DNA of 33,410 nucleotides from Bacteroidales bacterium UBA5515 (GCA_002423895.1 DIOL01000013.1:20077-53486), one strand, 5' to 3'; positions 16,970 through 25,550 are shown, counted from the stretch's first letter. Translations and numbers: made by a program. The notes: generated by a model from the sequence alone, not told the origin.

Positions 16970-17305
16970 ATGGCAGCAATACAAAAAAAATCATCATCAA
17001 AAATCAGCAATAGTCCAAAATCATATCAAACTAACGCTCCTAAAGCTCAGCCAAAATTTGACTTTGCTTTTGAAAGAATAAATTATATATGGATGTTAGT
17101 TGGACTTGCTTTATTAGCACTTGGCTACATTCTTCTTATTGGAGGAGGTTCTGATGATCCAAATGTATTTAATTATTCATTATTTAACGCACAAAGATTA
17201 GTTATTGCACCAATTCTTATGGTTGCAGGAATTGTTGTTGAGGTGTATGCAATTTTACTTAAGCCAAAGCACAAAAATCAAGATCAAACTCAAAACGAAC
17301 AATAA
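16970..17305 (+). CDS. DUF3098 family membrane protein
   Basis: This 111-residue protein has a basic, Ser/Lys/Pro-rich N-terminal tail (1-38), the DUF3098 core FAFERINYIWMLVGLALLALGY with a first membrane helix (about 41-58), the short loop GGGSDDPNVFNY, and a second helix (about 78-98) before a charged C-terminus. It is found in Bacteroidota, typically just after ftsX as here. The function is unknown. The position suggests a role linked to FtsX or envelope work, which is an inference from gene order only. Confidence 0.9.
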   Translation: MAAIQKKSSSKISNSPKSYQTNAPKAQPKFDFAFERINYIWMLVGLALLALGYILLIGGGSDDPNVFNYSLFNAQRLVIAPILMVAGIVVEVYAILLKPKHKNQDQTQNEQ

Positions 17306-17321
17306 TCTTTAAATTACTTCG

Positions 17322-18116
17322 ATGAATTTATTTGAAACCATCATCATAGCTATTGTTGAGGGCTTAACAGAGTTTTTGCCCGTTAGTTCAACAGGACATA
17401 TGATAATTACTCAAGGTATTCTTGGTGTTAAAAGTACAGAATTTGTAAAACTCTTCACTATTTGTATTCAATTTGGGGCTATCCTTTCTGTACTTGTGCT
17501 TTATTGGAAAAGGTTTTTCCAAACTATGAACTTCTACTATAAACTCTTTGTTGCTTTTATCCCTGCTGCGATTATTGGTTTCTTGGCTGGAGATTTTATT
17601 GATTCAATGTTGGAAAGTGTTTTAGTTGTTGCAATAATGCTTATCATTGGAGGTGTGTTTATGCTCTTTTGTGATAAGTGGTTTAACAAACCTCAAGAAG
17701 ACCAAACAATAACTTATAAAAAAGGATTTATCATTGGCTTGTTCCAATGTATTGCTATGATCCCTGGAGTTTCTCGTTCTATGGCAACTATAGTAGGGGG
17801 TATGACTCAAAAACTAACAAGAAAAACTGCTGCTGAGTTTTCTTTCTTTTTGGCAGTTCCAACCATGCTTGCAGCTTCTGGATACAAACTTCTCAAAGCC
17901 ATCATAACTCCAGAAGGTCAACAACTACTTGTGGACAATATGTCAACTCTAATTATAGGAAATATTGTAGCTTTTATTGTTGCAATGCTGGCAATAAAAT
18001 TCTTTATTAATTTTCTTACCAAATATGGTTTTAAGGCTTTTGGTTACTATAGAATAGTTGTTGGAGTTATTATTATTTCTCTAATGATTTTCGGGTTTGA
18101 TTTAAGTGTTGCGTAA
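17322..18116 (+). CDS. uppP: Undecaprenyl-diphosphatase
   Basis: UppP (BacA) removes a phosphate from undecaprenyl diphosphate at the inner membrane, recycling the lipid carrier used for peptidoglycan and other surface polymers; overproduction is known to give bacitracin tolerance. The 264 residues fit the family. Active-site motifs are EGLTEFLPVSSTGH (13-26) and PGVSRSMATIVGG (148-160), on hydrophobic helices. It lies 16 bp after DUF3098 and 23 bp before truB in the same direction. The combination of a division protein and a wall-lipid enzyme in one unit is functionally coherent. Confidence 0.97.
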   Translation: MNLFETIIIAIVEGLTEFLPVSSTGHMIITQGILGVKSTEFVKLFTICIQFGAILSVLVLYWKRFFQTMNFYYKLFVAFIPAAIIGFLAGDFIDSMLESVLVVAIMLIIGGVFMLFCDKWFNKPQEDQTITYKKGFIIGLFQCIAMIPGVSRSMATIVGGMTQKLTRKTAAEFSFFLAVPTMLAASGYKLLKAIITPEGQQLLVDNMSTLIIGNIVAFIVAMLAIKFFINFLTKYGFKAFGYYRIVVGVIIISLMIFGFDLSVA

Positions 18117-18139
18117 ACAAAATTTTAAGAAGGAATAAT

Positions 18140-18820
18140 ATGATTGACATAGAAAATGGCCATGCCATATTAATTGACAAGCCATATACATGGACATCAT
18201 TTCAAGTGGTAAAGAAAATAAAGTATAAGATAAATCATCTTTATGGTAAGAAAATAAAGATTGGACATGCTGGAACTCTTGACCCATTAGCTACAGGTTT
18301 ATTAATTATATGTATAGGTAAGTTCACTAAAAGGATTGAAGAGTTTCAAGCTCAAGAAAAGGAATATACTGGTTCTTTCACTCTTGGAGCAACAACTCCA
18401 AGCTTTGATCTTGAACATCCAGTTGACCAAACCTTCCCAATAGAACATATTACTGAAGGACAGATAATGTCAGTGGCAAAAGAGCTTACGGGCAAAATGG
18501 ATCAGATTCCACCTATATTTTCTGCAAAATGGATTGATGGAAAAAGAGCCTACAAACTTGCAAGAGAGAATAACCAGGAGGTTGAATTGAAGGCAAAGGA
18601 AATTGAAATAAAGGAATTTGAAATTACTCAAATAGAAATGCCGAAGGTCTATTTCAGGATTGTTTGTTCCAAAGGTACCTATATCCGTTCCATTGCAAGA
18701 GATTTTGGTCTTATGCTTCAAAGTGGAGCTTATCTTTCTTCTCTTTGTCGCACCAGAATAGGGGATTACTCTCTAAAAGATGCCATTAAATTTGAGGATT
18801 TGGAAGAATATTTTCAATAA
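18140..18820 (+). CDS. truB: tRNA pseudouridine(55) synthase TruB
   Basis: TruB converts U55 in the T loop of tRNAs to pseudouridine. Motifs are LIDKPYTWTSFQVVKKIK (about 11-28), the catalytic segment IGHAGTLDPLATGLL with Asp48, and the later CSKGTYIRSIARDFG motif. At 226 residues it is the short form without a C-terminal PUA domain, common in Bacteroidota. It is the last gene of the ftsX series. Downstream it converges on the ArsF-like gene, with the 21-bp array in between. Confidence 0.97.
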   Translation: MIDIENGHAILIDKPYTWTSFQVVKKIKYKINHLYGKKIKIGHAGTLDPLATGLLIICIGKFTKRIEEFQAQEKEYTGSFTLGATTPSFDLEHPVDQTFPIEHITEGQIMSVAKELTGKMDQIPPIFSAKWIDGKRAYKLARENNQEVELKAKEIEIKEFEITQIEMPKVYFRIVCSKGTYIRSIARDFGLMLQSGAYLSSLCRTRIGDYSLKDAIKFEDLEEYFQ

Positions 18821-18923
18821 CCTTTCCCTAAAAGTTTCCTAATCTATTTCCCTTAAATTTTCTTAGTGGTTAATTGTGCTAAGAATCACGCATTTATAAA
18901 TCAGACTTAGTTTGGCTAAAAAA

Positions 18924-19028
18924 AGAGTAACTCTAAGCGAAATAAGAGTTACTTTAATTTTGCTTAGAGTTACTTTAAATTTAATAAGAGTAACTCTAAT
19001 TTTACTCAGAGTTACTCTTATTTATTTC
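18924..19028. repeat. Five exact-period 21-bp tandem repeats (array 1)
   Basis: Units begin at 18924, 18945, 18966, 18987 and 19008. Each starts with a near-palindromic core AGAGTAACTCT or AGAGTTACTTT/AGAGTTACTCT, followed by a more variable AT-rich half. Core orientation alternates (two TAA-type, three TTA-type). The period of exactly two helical turns puts every core on the same DNA face. It lies between the convergent ends of truB and the ArsF-like gene. The open frame through it reads as RVTLILL-type repeats and is not a gene. Confidence 0.9.
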
Positions 19029-19049
19029 AACCTAACTTTCCTTAATTTA

Positions 19050-19454
19050 CTATCTGAAGAAATCGTTGATTTTGCTCTTTATAATCTTTTTAAACTTTGC
19101 TGGATTTGCTTTAGCATAAGAAAAAGCATCATCAGTCAAATCGATGAATTCTTTTTTGTCCTTTTTATTATAAATAATCAAAAGGGTAGGATTTTCAATT
19201 TCATAGCTTTTAATAATATCACTATTTGTATCTTCTTCGTAGTTAATGCTGTTGAAAATAATATTTCCTTTTTGAAGGTCTTTCTTATATGTTGTATTCA
19301 AAACAGAGTTTAAACCATCTTCAATTGCGTTGCATGTTGCACAGCGTTCTGTTCTGTGGAAATAGTATACTTGAACAAAGTCTTTCTTTGCCTCTTGAGC
19401 GAAAAGGCTTAAACTGAAAAATATAGAAAGTACGATTAATGTTAGCTTTTTCAT
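19050..19454 (-). CDS. Secreted thioredoxin-fold protein, ArsF-like
   Basis: This 134-residue exported protein has a signal peptide (MKKLTLIVLSIFFSLSLFA, cleavage near AQE) and a CxxC pair Cys38-Ala-Thr-Cys41 in YYFHRTERCATCNAIE, in the usual thioredoxin position after the first strand. ENPTLLIIYNKKDKKEF matches the later strand with its conserved Pro. It resembles the Bacteroidota family named nitrophenyl compound nitroreductase subunit ArsF, often found in arsenic-related gene sets. It is the last gene of a minus-strand unit behind an ArsR regulator and a TonB-dependent receptor (61 bp gap). A periplasmic redox or metal(loid)-thiol role is plausible. The fold is well supported, the ArsF label less so. 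Confidence 0.78.
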   Translation of the reverse strand: MKKLTLIVLSIFFSLSLFAQEAKKDFVQVYYFHRTERCATCNAIEDGLNSVLNTTYKKDLQKGNIIFNSINYEEDTNSDIIKSYEIENPTLLIIYNKKDKKEFIDLTDDAFSYAKANPAKFKKIIKSKINDFFR

Positions 19455-19515
19455 ATAAATATTGTTTTATAATTAATTATTAATGTTTTTAGACTACAAA
19501 TGTAGACCATTTTCT

Positions 19516-21741
19516 TTAAATCTTTATTCTTAAACCGAAATTAAATTGTCTTCCAAGAATTGGAGCATAAATTATTGAGGAGTCGAAGTATTGTCCAAAT
19601 GGATTATCGGAACTGATAATTGGATTCTTTTGTTTGTAGTCAAGTATGTTTTCGCAACCAATATAGGCTTCAAATTTATTAAACTTACGAGTAATTTGAG
19701 CATGAAGGATAAAATACTCAGGACTTCTATCAGGAAGTTGGTAAATTGCTGGATTGTTAGAAGTATTTGGAAGAGAAGTTGAGCCATGATATTGGGTGGT
19801 GAAAGAGAACTTCCATCTGTCATATAAAGTAGTGTAGTGAAGGGCAATTAACCCTTTATGTTTTGCAGTAAGAGGCATTTCAATTAATTTATTATCAACA
19901 GTTATTTTAGAATCACTGAAAACATAAGCAATTGTAGTTTCAAAACCTTCAAAAGGAGTTATTGATACTTCTGCTTGGAAGCTATTGGCATAGGATTTAC
20001 CAATTAAATTATAAATATGAGCTTCTTGAGCATTTCTTTCCAAGTCAATAACAACACGATTGGTAAAGTCAGTTCTGTGGAAGTCAACAGAAAATGATAT
20101 ATTCCTTTCATCTTCAAAAAAGAATTTATGAGTATAAGATATTCCGTAGTTCCAAGCATCTTCCAATTTAAGCTCTTCTTCAAAGTAAAGTTTCCTTGAA
20201 GATGTTAAAAGACTGATGTTTTCAGGTAAGATATTAGCACTATGCAATCCTCTTCCAGCAGAAAATCTGAAAGCAGAGTTTTTGAAAGGAGAGTATTTAG
20301 CATGAATTCGTGGAGTTATAATTGTTTGTTTGTAAAATGTATTATAATCACCTCTTAACCCAGTAATAAAAGTCCATTTATTCCTGTCACTGTAGGTATA
20401 TTCAGCATAAGCACCCATAACAAGCTCTTCTTTATTTAAAGCTTGACCCACAATATAGTTTTTGTTAGAAAGGTTTTCTTTTAACTCATCATAACTTGAA
20501 CTTAAACCAAGACTTATTTTGTTTTTTTCATTCCATAAATCAGAATTAAGTATTAGGGCAAGATTACCACTTAATTGAGTAGGATTATATTCTCTTAAAC
20601 CAAACTGAGATTCCAATTGATGATACACTAAATTGCCATTTACAGCAAAGCTTCTGTTTTTATCAGAATTTAAAAGAAAACCAGTATTTTCAAATACTTG
20701 AATTCTTCTTGAATTCAAAACAGCACCATAATAATTTGTTGTGCTAAAATCTTTATCCTTATCAAAACGTTTATCACCTGCAATTCTATCTTCATACAAT
20801 ACATCTACACCAAAACGACTTTTGATTTTTTCTTTATAGTTGTAAAAATAACGATTAGAACCAATAAGTAAATTAGAAAGAGGCACATCAAGAAAGTTGT
20901 CATTATTCCTATCTGTCTCCATAAATATTTTTGCTCCATGAACTAAAACAATAGATTCTAAATATTTATTTATTCTAAAAGAAGAATTAACATTAACTTC
21001 CTGTTTAAGGAAATCATTTGTAAAGTATTCAAAATAGAACTTTTCTTTGTTTTCGGGTTTTTTGACATCAATATTAATCTGTCCTGTAATACTTTCATAG
21101 CCTTGAGTTACAGAAGCTGTACCTTTAGAAATACCTATTCCTTCTAACCAAGGGCCAGGAATATAATTAAGGCCATAGGTTGAAGAAAGCATTCTAATTG
21201 AAGGCTGGTTTTCAACAAGGATTTGACTGTAAATACCAGCTAAGCCCAACATTTGTATCTGTTTTGCTCCAGTAACAGCATCTGTAAATCCAACATCAAC
21301 TGCTGCATTGTTTTCAAAACTTTCAGCCAATGAACAACAAGCTAAACGTTTTATCCCTTCAGAAGAAATATATTGATTAAATGATGCTTGATTTATATCA
21401 GAAATTGTTCCAGACATTTCTCCAACTACACTTACAGTTTTAAGTTCAGTTGATTCTTTAGTTAAGGCAATTTCAACATATTCTTTATCTACTGGAACAA
21501 ACTTTGACTCTTTTTTATATCCAATAAAACTAACTTCAATAAATAAACTGTCTTTGGTATTTCTTTTTATTGAAAACATTCCTCTATCATCGGATGTTAC
21601 TCCAATACTTGTTCCTTTAATTGCAACATTTGCAAAAGGAATTGCTTTATTAGTTTCCTTATCTACAACCTTTCCTCTTATTTCTTGTGAAAAAGAAAAT
21701 AGAGGCATTAATATGACTATTATAATTAAGAATTTTCTCAT
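19516..21741 (-). CDS. TonB-dependent receptor, probably metal-related
   Basis: This 741-residue outer membrane receptor imports a ligand using TonB energy. In order: signal peptide (1-18, cleavage near FSQ), carboxypeptidase-regulatory-like domain (about 20-95, IRGKVVDKETNKAIPFANVAIKG), plug (about 105-225) and a 22-strand-type barrel to the C-terminal FGLRIKI. The plug starts with KRLACCSLAESFENN, a vicinal Cys135-Cys136 pair in place of the usual plug sequence. Similar ACC-type plugs occur in Bacteroidota receptors beside heavy-metal genes, to my knowledge. It starts 13 bp after the ArsR-type regulator ends, so the two are cotranscribed. No SusD partner is present, arguing against a glycan role. 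The ligand is inferred, not shown. Confidence 0.88.
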   Translation of the reverse strand: MRKFLIIIVILMPLFSFSQEIRGKVVDKETNKAIPFANVAIKGTSIGVTSDDRGMFSIKRNTKDSLFIEVSFIGYKKESKFVPVDKEYVEIALTKESTELKTVSVVGEMSGTISDINQASFNQYISSEGIKRLACCSLAESFENNAAVDVGFTDAVTGAKQIQMLGLAGIYSQILVENQPSIRMLSSTYGLNYIPGPWLEGIGISKGTASVTQGYESITGQINIDVKKPENKEKFYFEYFTNDFLKQEVNVNSSFRINKYLESIVLVHGAKIFMETDRNNDNFLDVPLSNLLIGSNRYFYNYKEKIKSRFGVDVLYEDRIAGDKRFDKDKDFSTTNYYGAVLNSRRIQVFENTGFLLNSDKNRSFAVNGNLVYHQLESQFGLREYNPTQLSGNLALILNSDLWNEKNKISLGLSSSYDELKENLSNKNYIVGQALNKEELVMGAYAEYTYSDRNKWTFITGLRGDYNTFYKQTIITPRIHAKYSPFKNSAFRFSAGRGLHSANILPENISLLTSSRKLYFEEELKLEDAWNYGISYTHKFFFEDERNISFSVDFHRTDFTNRVVIDLERNAQEAHIYNLIGKSYANSFQAEVSITPFEGFETTIAYVFSDSKITVDNKLIEMPLTAKHKGLIALHYTTLYDRWKFSFTTQYHGSTSLPNTSNNPAIYQLPDRSPEYFILHAQITRKFNKFEAYIGCENILDYKQKNPIISSDNPFGQYFDSSIIYAPILGRQFNFGLRIKI

Positions 21742-21754
21742 CTATATTTATGTT

Positions 21755-22084
21755 TTATTTGCTACAGCATTCTGAAGAATCTTTAATTGAAGAAAAGAAC
21801 TCTTCAAAATACTCCTTTGCCAATTGCCAGTTTTCTCTATTAATACAATATTTTACTTTAGGTGCTTCAATTTCTCCTTGAATTAGTCCTGCATTTTTTA
21901 ATTCTTTTAAATGTTGAGAAACCGTTGCTTTTGCTATAGGTAATTCATCATGAATATTGCCAAAATAGCAGTTGTCTCTTTGTGATAAGAACTGCAAAAT
22001 TGTCAATCTTGTAGGATGTCCCATTGCTTTTGCAAAAGCAGCTAATGTCTCTTGATTTTGATGAATTGATGTTTTCTTTTGCAT
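21755..22084 (-). CDS. ArsR/SmtB-family transcriptional regulator
   Basis: This 109-residue winged-helix repressor normally leaves DNA when it binds metal or metalloid. MGHPTRLTILQFLSQRD (about 21-37) and the recognition helix AKATVSQHLKELKNAGLIQG (51-70) are typical. The classical ELCVCDL metal motif is not present. Cys39 (DNCYFGNI) lies at about that place, with Cys80 (KYCINREN) and a C-terminal vicinal pair Cys106-Cys107 (SECCSK). Cys39 and the C-terminal pair could form a three-thiolate As(III)/Sb(III)-type site, by analogy with ArsR proteins that use C-terminal vicinal cysteines. It is first in the operon with the TonB receptor and ArsF-like protein. A palindrome (22124-22139) overlaps its likely -33 box. 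Confidence 0.93.
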   Translation of the reverse strand: MQKKTSIHQNQETLAAFAKAMGHPTRLTILQFLSQRDNCYFGNIHDELPIAKATVSQHLKELKNAGLIQGEIEAPKVKYCINRENWQLAKEYFEEFFSSIKDSSECCSK

Positions 22085-22106
22085 GAATAAAATAATTTGT
22101 TGTTTG

Positions 22107-22138
22107 CAAAATAACGAACAATAATTTGGTTGACCAAA
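22107..22138 (-). promoter_or_regulatory. Promoter candidate of the ArsR operon
   Basis: On the minus strand TTTG (22135-22138) is followed after 20 bp by TTATTTTG (22107-22114), one base off TAnnTTTG. The leader to the ATG at 22084 would be about 16-18 nt. Confidence 0.42.
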
Positions 22139-22139
22139 T
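22124..22139. promoter_or_regulatory. Candidate ArsR operator palindrome
   Basis: ATTTGGTTGACCAAAT has perfect 7-bp arms around a 2-bp centre. It covers the -33 element of the predicted ArsR promoter and lies in the divergent spacer with yidC. The size and place fit an autoregulatory ArsR-family operator. Binding is inferred. Confidence 0.5.
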
Positions 22140-22176
22140 ATTTTTGAAAAATAATAATTGAGATAATAATGTTTCT

Positions 22177-22184
22177 TATCTTTG
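22177..22184 (+). promoter_or_regulatory. -7 box for yidC
   Basis: TATCTTTG fits TAnnTTTG and lies 29 bp before the yidC ATG. A TTG at 22158-22160 is only 16 bp upstream, shorter than usual. Confidence 0.42.
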
Positions 22185-22213
22185 CAACTTTAATTTTACA
22201 AAACAAAATTTAG

Positions 22214-24136
22214 ATGTTAGACAGAAATACAATTATTGGATTAGTACTTATTTTTGGAGTATTTATAGGATATGGAATACTTTCAGCTCCTTCAGAAGAG
22301 GAAAAAGCTGCAATAAAAGCAAAACAGGATTCCATTATTAAAGTTGAAACACAAAAGAAAATAATTCAAGTAAAAGATTCTATAGCTCAAATTACAAATG
22401 ATACTGTAGAAACATTAGATCAAGATTCAATAAATCTTTCAGCATTTGGAGCATTTGCATCTTGTTCACAAGGAACTAACAATACAGTTAAAGTTTCAAA
22501 TGAATTATTTGAAGTTGATTTTTCAACATTAGGTGCGCTTGTAAAGCAGGTTACACTTAAAAATTATACCACCTACGGAAAGAAACCTGTAAAACTATTT
22601 GATAAGAATGCTTATGGCTTAAATCTTACAGTTGGTCAGAATATTGTTAGAACTGAAAATCTTTATTTTGAGCCAACAATAGATAATAAACCAATAACTA
22701 AACCTATTGAAGTTAAAGGAAATGATTCTGTTGTAATTGTTTTCAAAGCTAAAGTTCAGGCTGATAGTACAAGAAATTCTTCTTTAGATTTTCGTTACGT
22801 TGTTAGAGGTAATGATTATAGAATCGGATACGATATTGTTTTTAACAATTTGAAAGGAATTGTTACCGATCAAGGCTCTGTTGAAATGGGATGGAATTCT
22901 GATTTAAGAGTTCAAGAAAAAGATGGTAAAGTTGAGGTTAAGAATTCATCTATATATTATCATTTAAAAGATGAGGTTGATTATTTGAAAGAAAATGGAA
23001 GTGATGATAAAAAAGAAGAAAATGGAATACCAATTAATTGGGTTTCATACAAACAACAATTCTTCTCAACAGCTTTAATTGCTTCAAATAATCCTTTTAC
23101 TTCAGCAACTATGCAAACAGTTACTGAAAAGCGTCCAGCAAAAGATTCTACTTATCTTCGCTCTATGCATTCTTTGTTTACATTACCTTATGAAGGTGAT
23201 GCAGCAAAAAATGAAATTAAAATGGACTTCTATTTTGGTCCAAACAAATATGGAGTTATAAGTGATTACAATATTGATATGGAAGAAATTATTCCATTAG
23301 GATGGGGATTCTTCCTATTGCAATGGGTAAACCGTTTTGTTATCATCCCTATTTTTGATTTTCTTTCTGGATTTGGATGGAATATGGGTATTGTTATCCT
23401 TATTCTTACAATATTAGTTAAAATAGTACTTTTCCCTCTTGCTTATAAATCCTATTCATCTTCTGCAAAAATGAGAGTAATTCAACCTGAAATGCAGAAA
23501 ATAAATGAAAAATATCCTAAGCAAGAACAAGCAATGGAAAAACAAAAGGCTGTTATGTCTTTATATAAGAAAGCAGGAATTAATCCAATGGCAGGTTGTT
23601 TTCCGATGCTTTTGCAATTCCCAATACTTGTTGCTATGTTCCGTTTCTTCCCAGCATCAATTGAGCTTCGTCAACAATCATTCCTTTGGGCAGATGACCT
23701 TTCAAGTTATGACTCAATAGTTACACTTCCATTTGACATCCCATTCTATGGTTCAAATGTTTCACTTTTCTGTTTGATGATGACAGTTGCTCAAATTTTC
23801 TACACAAGAATGACAATGAAACAACAACAAGGAACAAATCAAGTGCCAGGTATGAAAATAATGATGTACATGATGCCAGTTATGATGTTATTTATGCTTA
23901 ATAAATACTCTGCTGCACTTAACTACTATTATTTCATTTCTCTATGCTTTACATTCCTACAAGTTTGGATAATTGGAAAAACAATTAATCCACAAAAGGT
24001 TCTTAATACTCTAAAAGCTAACCAAAACAAGCCAATGAAAAAATCAAAATGGCAAACAAAAATGGAAGAATTAGAAAAGAAGAATCGTTCATTAATTGAT
24101 GAAAGACAAAAACAACAAAACAAAAGAAAACATTAA
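22214..24136 (+). CDS. yidC: Membrane protein insertase YidC
   Basis: YidC (Oxa1/Alb3 family) inserts and folds inner-membrane proteins, alone or with SecYEG. The 640 residues show an N-terminal anchor (about 7-24), a large periplasmic domain (about 60-355), and the conserved membrane core from about 365: WNMGIVILILTILVKIVLFPL, then YKSYSSSAKMRVIQPEM holding the groove arginine region, NPMAGCFPMLLQFPILVAMF, and two later helices. The C-terminus is basic (KKNRSLIDERQKQQNKRKH), as expected for ribosome contact. It is followed by nhaD copy 1 after 37 bp with no terminator, so they may share a transcript. Confidence 0.97.
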   Translation: MLDRNTIIGLVLIFGVFIGYGILSAPSEEEKAAIKAKQDSIIKVETQKKIIQVKDSIAQITNDTVETLDQDSINLSAFGAFASCSQGTNNTVKVSNELFEVDFSTLGALVKQVTLKNYTTYGKKPVKLFDKNAYGLNLTVGQNIVRTENLYFEPTIDNKPITKPIEVKGNDSVVIVFKAKVQADSTRNSSLDFRYVVRGNDYRIGYDIVFNNLKGIVTDQGSVEMGWNSDLRVQEKDGKVEVKNSSIYYHLKDEVDYLKENGSDDKKEENGIPINWVSYKQQFFSTALIASNNPFTSATMQTVTEKRPAKDSTYLRSMHSLFTLPYEGDAAKNEIKMDFYFGPNKYGVISDYNIDMEEIIPLGWGFFLLQWVNRFVIIPIFDFLSGFGWNMGIVILILTILVKIVLFPLAYKSYSSSAKMRVIQPEMQKINEKYPKQEQAMEKQKAVMSLYKKAGINPMAGCFPMLLQFPILVAMFRFFPASIELRQQSFLWADDLSSYDSIVTLPFDIPFYGSNVSLFCLMMTVAQIFYTRMTMKQQQGTNQVPGMKIMMYMMPVMMLFMLNKYSAALNYYYFISLCFTFLQVWIIGKTINPQKVLNTLKANQNKPMKKSKWQTKMEELEKKNRSLIDERQKQQNKRKH

Positions 24137-24173
24137 TTAAATACATTTAAATTAACAAAAAAAAGAACAACAA

Positions 24174-25466
24174 ATGAGTTTCTACTTTATTCTAATGATT
24201 GTTATTTTCATTATTGGATATTGCGCCATAGCATTAGAACATCCAATAAAGATTAACAAATCTGCAACTGCTCTTTTGCTTGCAGTTATACTCTGGTCAG
24301 TTTATGCTTTAATGGGACCAGCCTTTGAACATGAAACAATACTATTGCATTTGGGCGATACAGCCGAAATAGTATTTTTCCTTTTGGGAGCAATGACAAT
24401 AGTTGAAATTGTTGACCGACACGAAGGATTTAGAATTATTACTGATAAAATCCATACTAAAAGTAAAAGAAAATTGCTTTGGATAATTGGTATTCTTACT
24501 TTCTTTATGTCAGCAGTTTTAGACAATATGACAACAGCAATTGTTATTTGTGCACTACTTCGTAAACTTATTGCTGACAAGCATGACCGTTGGTTCTTCT
24601 GTGGAATTGTAATCTTAGCTGCTAATTCAGGTGGAGCATGGAGCCCAATAGGTGACGTAACAACCATTATGCTTTGGATAAAAGGAAATATTACTGCTAT
24701 GGGTGTTATTATGGAAACATTTATTCCTTCATTAGTTTCTTTATTAGTTCCTTTAATTGCAGTAACATTTATGCTTAAAGGAAATGTTGAAAGACCTGAA
24801 GTAAGCGAGGATAATAAATTAGTAACTATAAGTTCAAAACAAAGTCTTTTAATCTTATGTTTGGGAGTTGGAGCATTACTTTTTGTTCCAGTATTTAAAA
24901 CCATTACTCATCTTCCTCCTTATTTAGGAATTTTATTCGGATTAGGAATCCTTTGGGTTGTAACTGAAATTATGCATGTGTCTAATAAAGAAAACTATTC
25001 AAGACTTAATGTTTCTGCAATTATTACAAAAGTTGATGTCCCCTCTGTCCTTTTCTTCTTAGGAATTTTAATGGCAGTAGCTTGTTTGCAAACAGCTGGA
25101 CATTTAGATTTGCTTGCAAAATCATTAGATAAATTAGGAAATATTTACATAATAGATATAATAATAGGTTTAGTTTCTTCCGTTGTAGATAATGTTCCAT
25201 TAGTTGCAGCAGCTTTGGGAATGTATCCAGTTGCTGATGTAGGACATTTTGCAGTTGATGGTGCATTCTGGGAATTCTTAGCATATTGTGCTGGAACAGG
25301 TGGAAGTATTCTGATTATTGGTTCTGCAGCAGGAGTTGCAGTTATGGGAATGGAGAAGATTGACTTTATCTGGTATTTGAAAAAGATAACTATTTGGGCA
25401 CTTTTAGGATACTTTGCAGGAGCAGGTACATTTGTATTGATAAGTAAATTTATTTTGCATACATAG
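24174..25466 (+). CDS. nhaD: Sodium:proton antiporter NhaD, copy 1
   Basis: This NhaD-type Na+/H+ antiporter of the ion transporter (ArsB/NhaD) superfamily exchanges cytoplasmic Na+ for protons. The 430 residues form about 12 hydrophobic segments. Characteristic stretches are ALEHPIKINKSATALLLAVI (about 21-40), LGDTAEIVFFLLGAMTIVEI, the FMSAVLDNMTTAIV core, NSGGAWSPIGDVTTIMLW (about 159-176), and DNVPLVAAALGMYPV near the second half-site. It is closely similar to the next gene along its whole length. A strong terminator (25493-25550) follows. Confidence 0.93.
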   Translation: MSFYFILMIVIFIIGYCAIALEHPIKINKSATALLLAVILWSVYALMGPAFEHETILLHLGDTAEIVFFLLGAMTIVEIVDRHEGFRIITDKIHTKSKRKLLWIIGILTFFMSAVLDNMTTAIVICALLRKLIADKHDRWFFCGIVILAANSGGAWSPIGDVTTIMLWIKGNITAMGVIMETFIPSLVSLLVPLIAVTFMLKGNVERPEVSEDNKLVTISSKQSLLILCLGVGALLFVPVFKTITHLPPYLGILFGLGILWVVTEIMHVSNKENYSRLNVSAIITKVDVPSVLFFLGILMAVACLQTAGHLDLLAKSLDKLGNIYIIDIIIGLVSSVVDNVPLVAAALGMYPVADVGHFAVDGAFWEFLAYCAGTGGSILIIGSAAGVAVMGMEKIDFIWYLKKITIWALLGYFAGAGTFVLISKFILHT

Positions 25467-25492
25467 ACAAAAAAATATATTTTAATTTTTTG

Positions 25493-25550
25493 AATTGTTC
25501 AAAGAAGCCCTACCGTTTGAAGCCTTAGAGTTTCTTTGAACAATTTTTTT
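25493..25550 (+). terminator. Strong intrinsic terminator between the nhaD copies
   Basis: AATTGTTCAAAGAA (25493-25506) pairs perfectly over 14 bp with 25532-25545, and the arm runs into T's to 25550. The loop is 25 nt. The left arm is preceded by A/T, so some bidirectional function is possible. Confidence 0.85.

Noticed and set aside
18924..19028. CRISPR array
   Set aside because: Units are contiguous 21-bp repeats with partly conserved linkers; there are no unique spacers of CRISPR size and no cas genes.
18912..19313. A 133-codon plus-strand open frame reading RVTLILL-like repeats
   Set aside because: Its first third is the 21-bp array translated in frame (21 bp equals seven codons), and the rest is antisense to the ArsF-like gene, which has a good signal peptide and CxxC motif.
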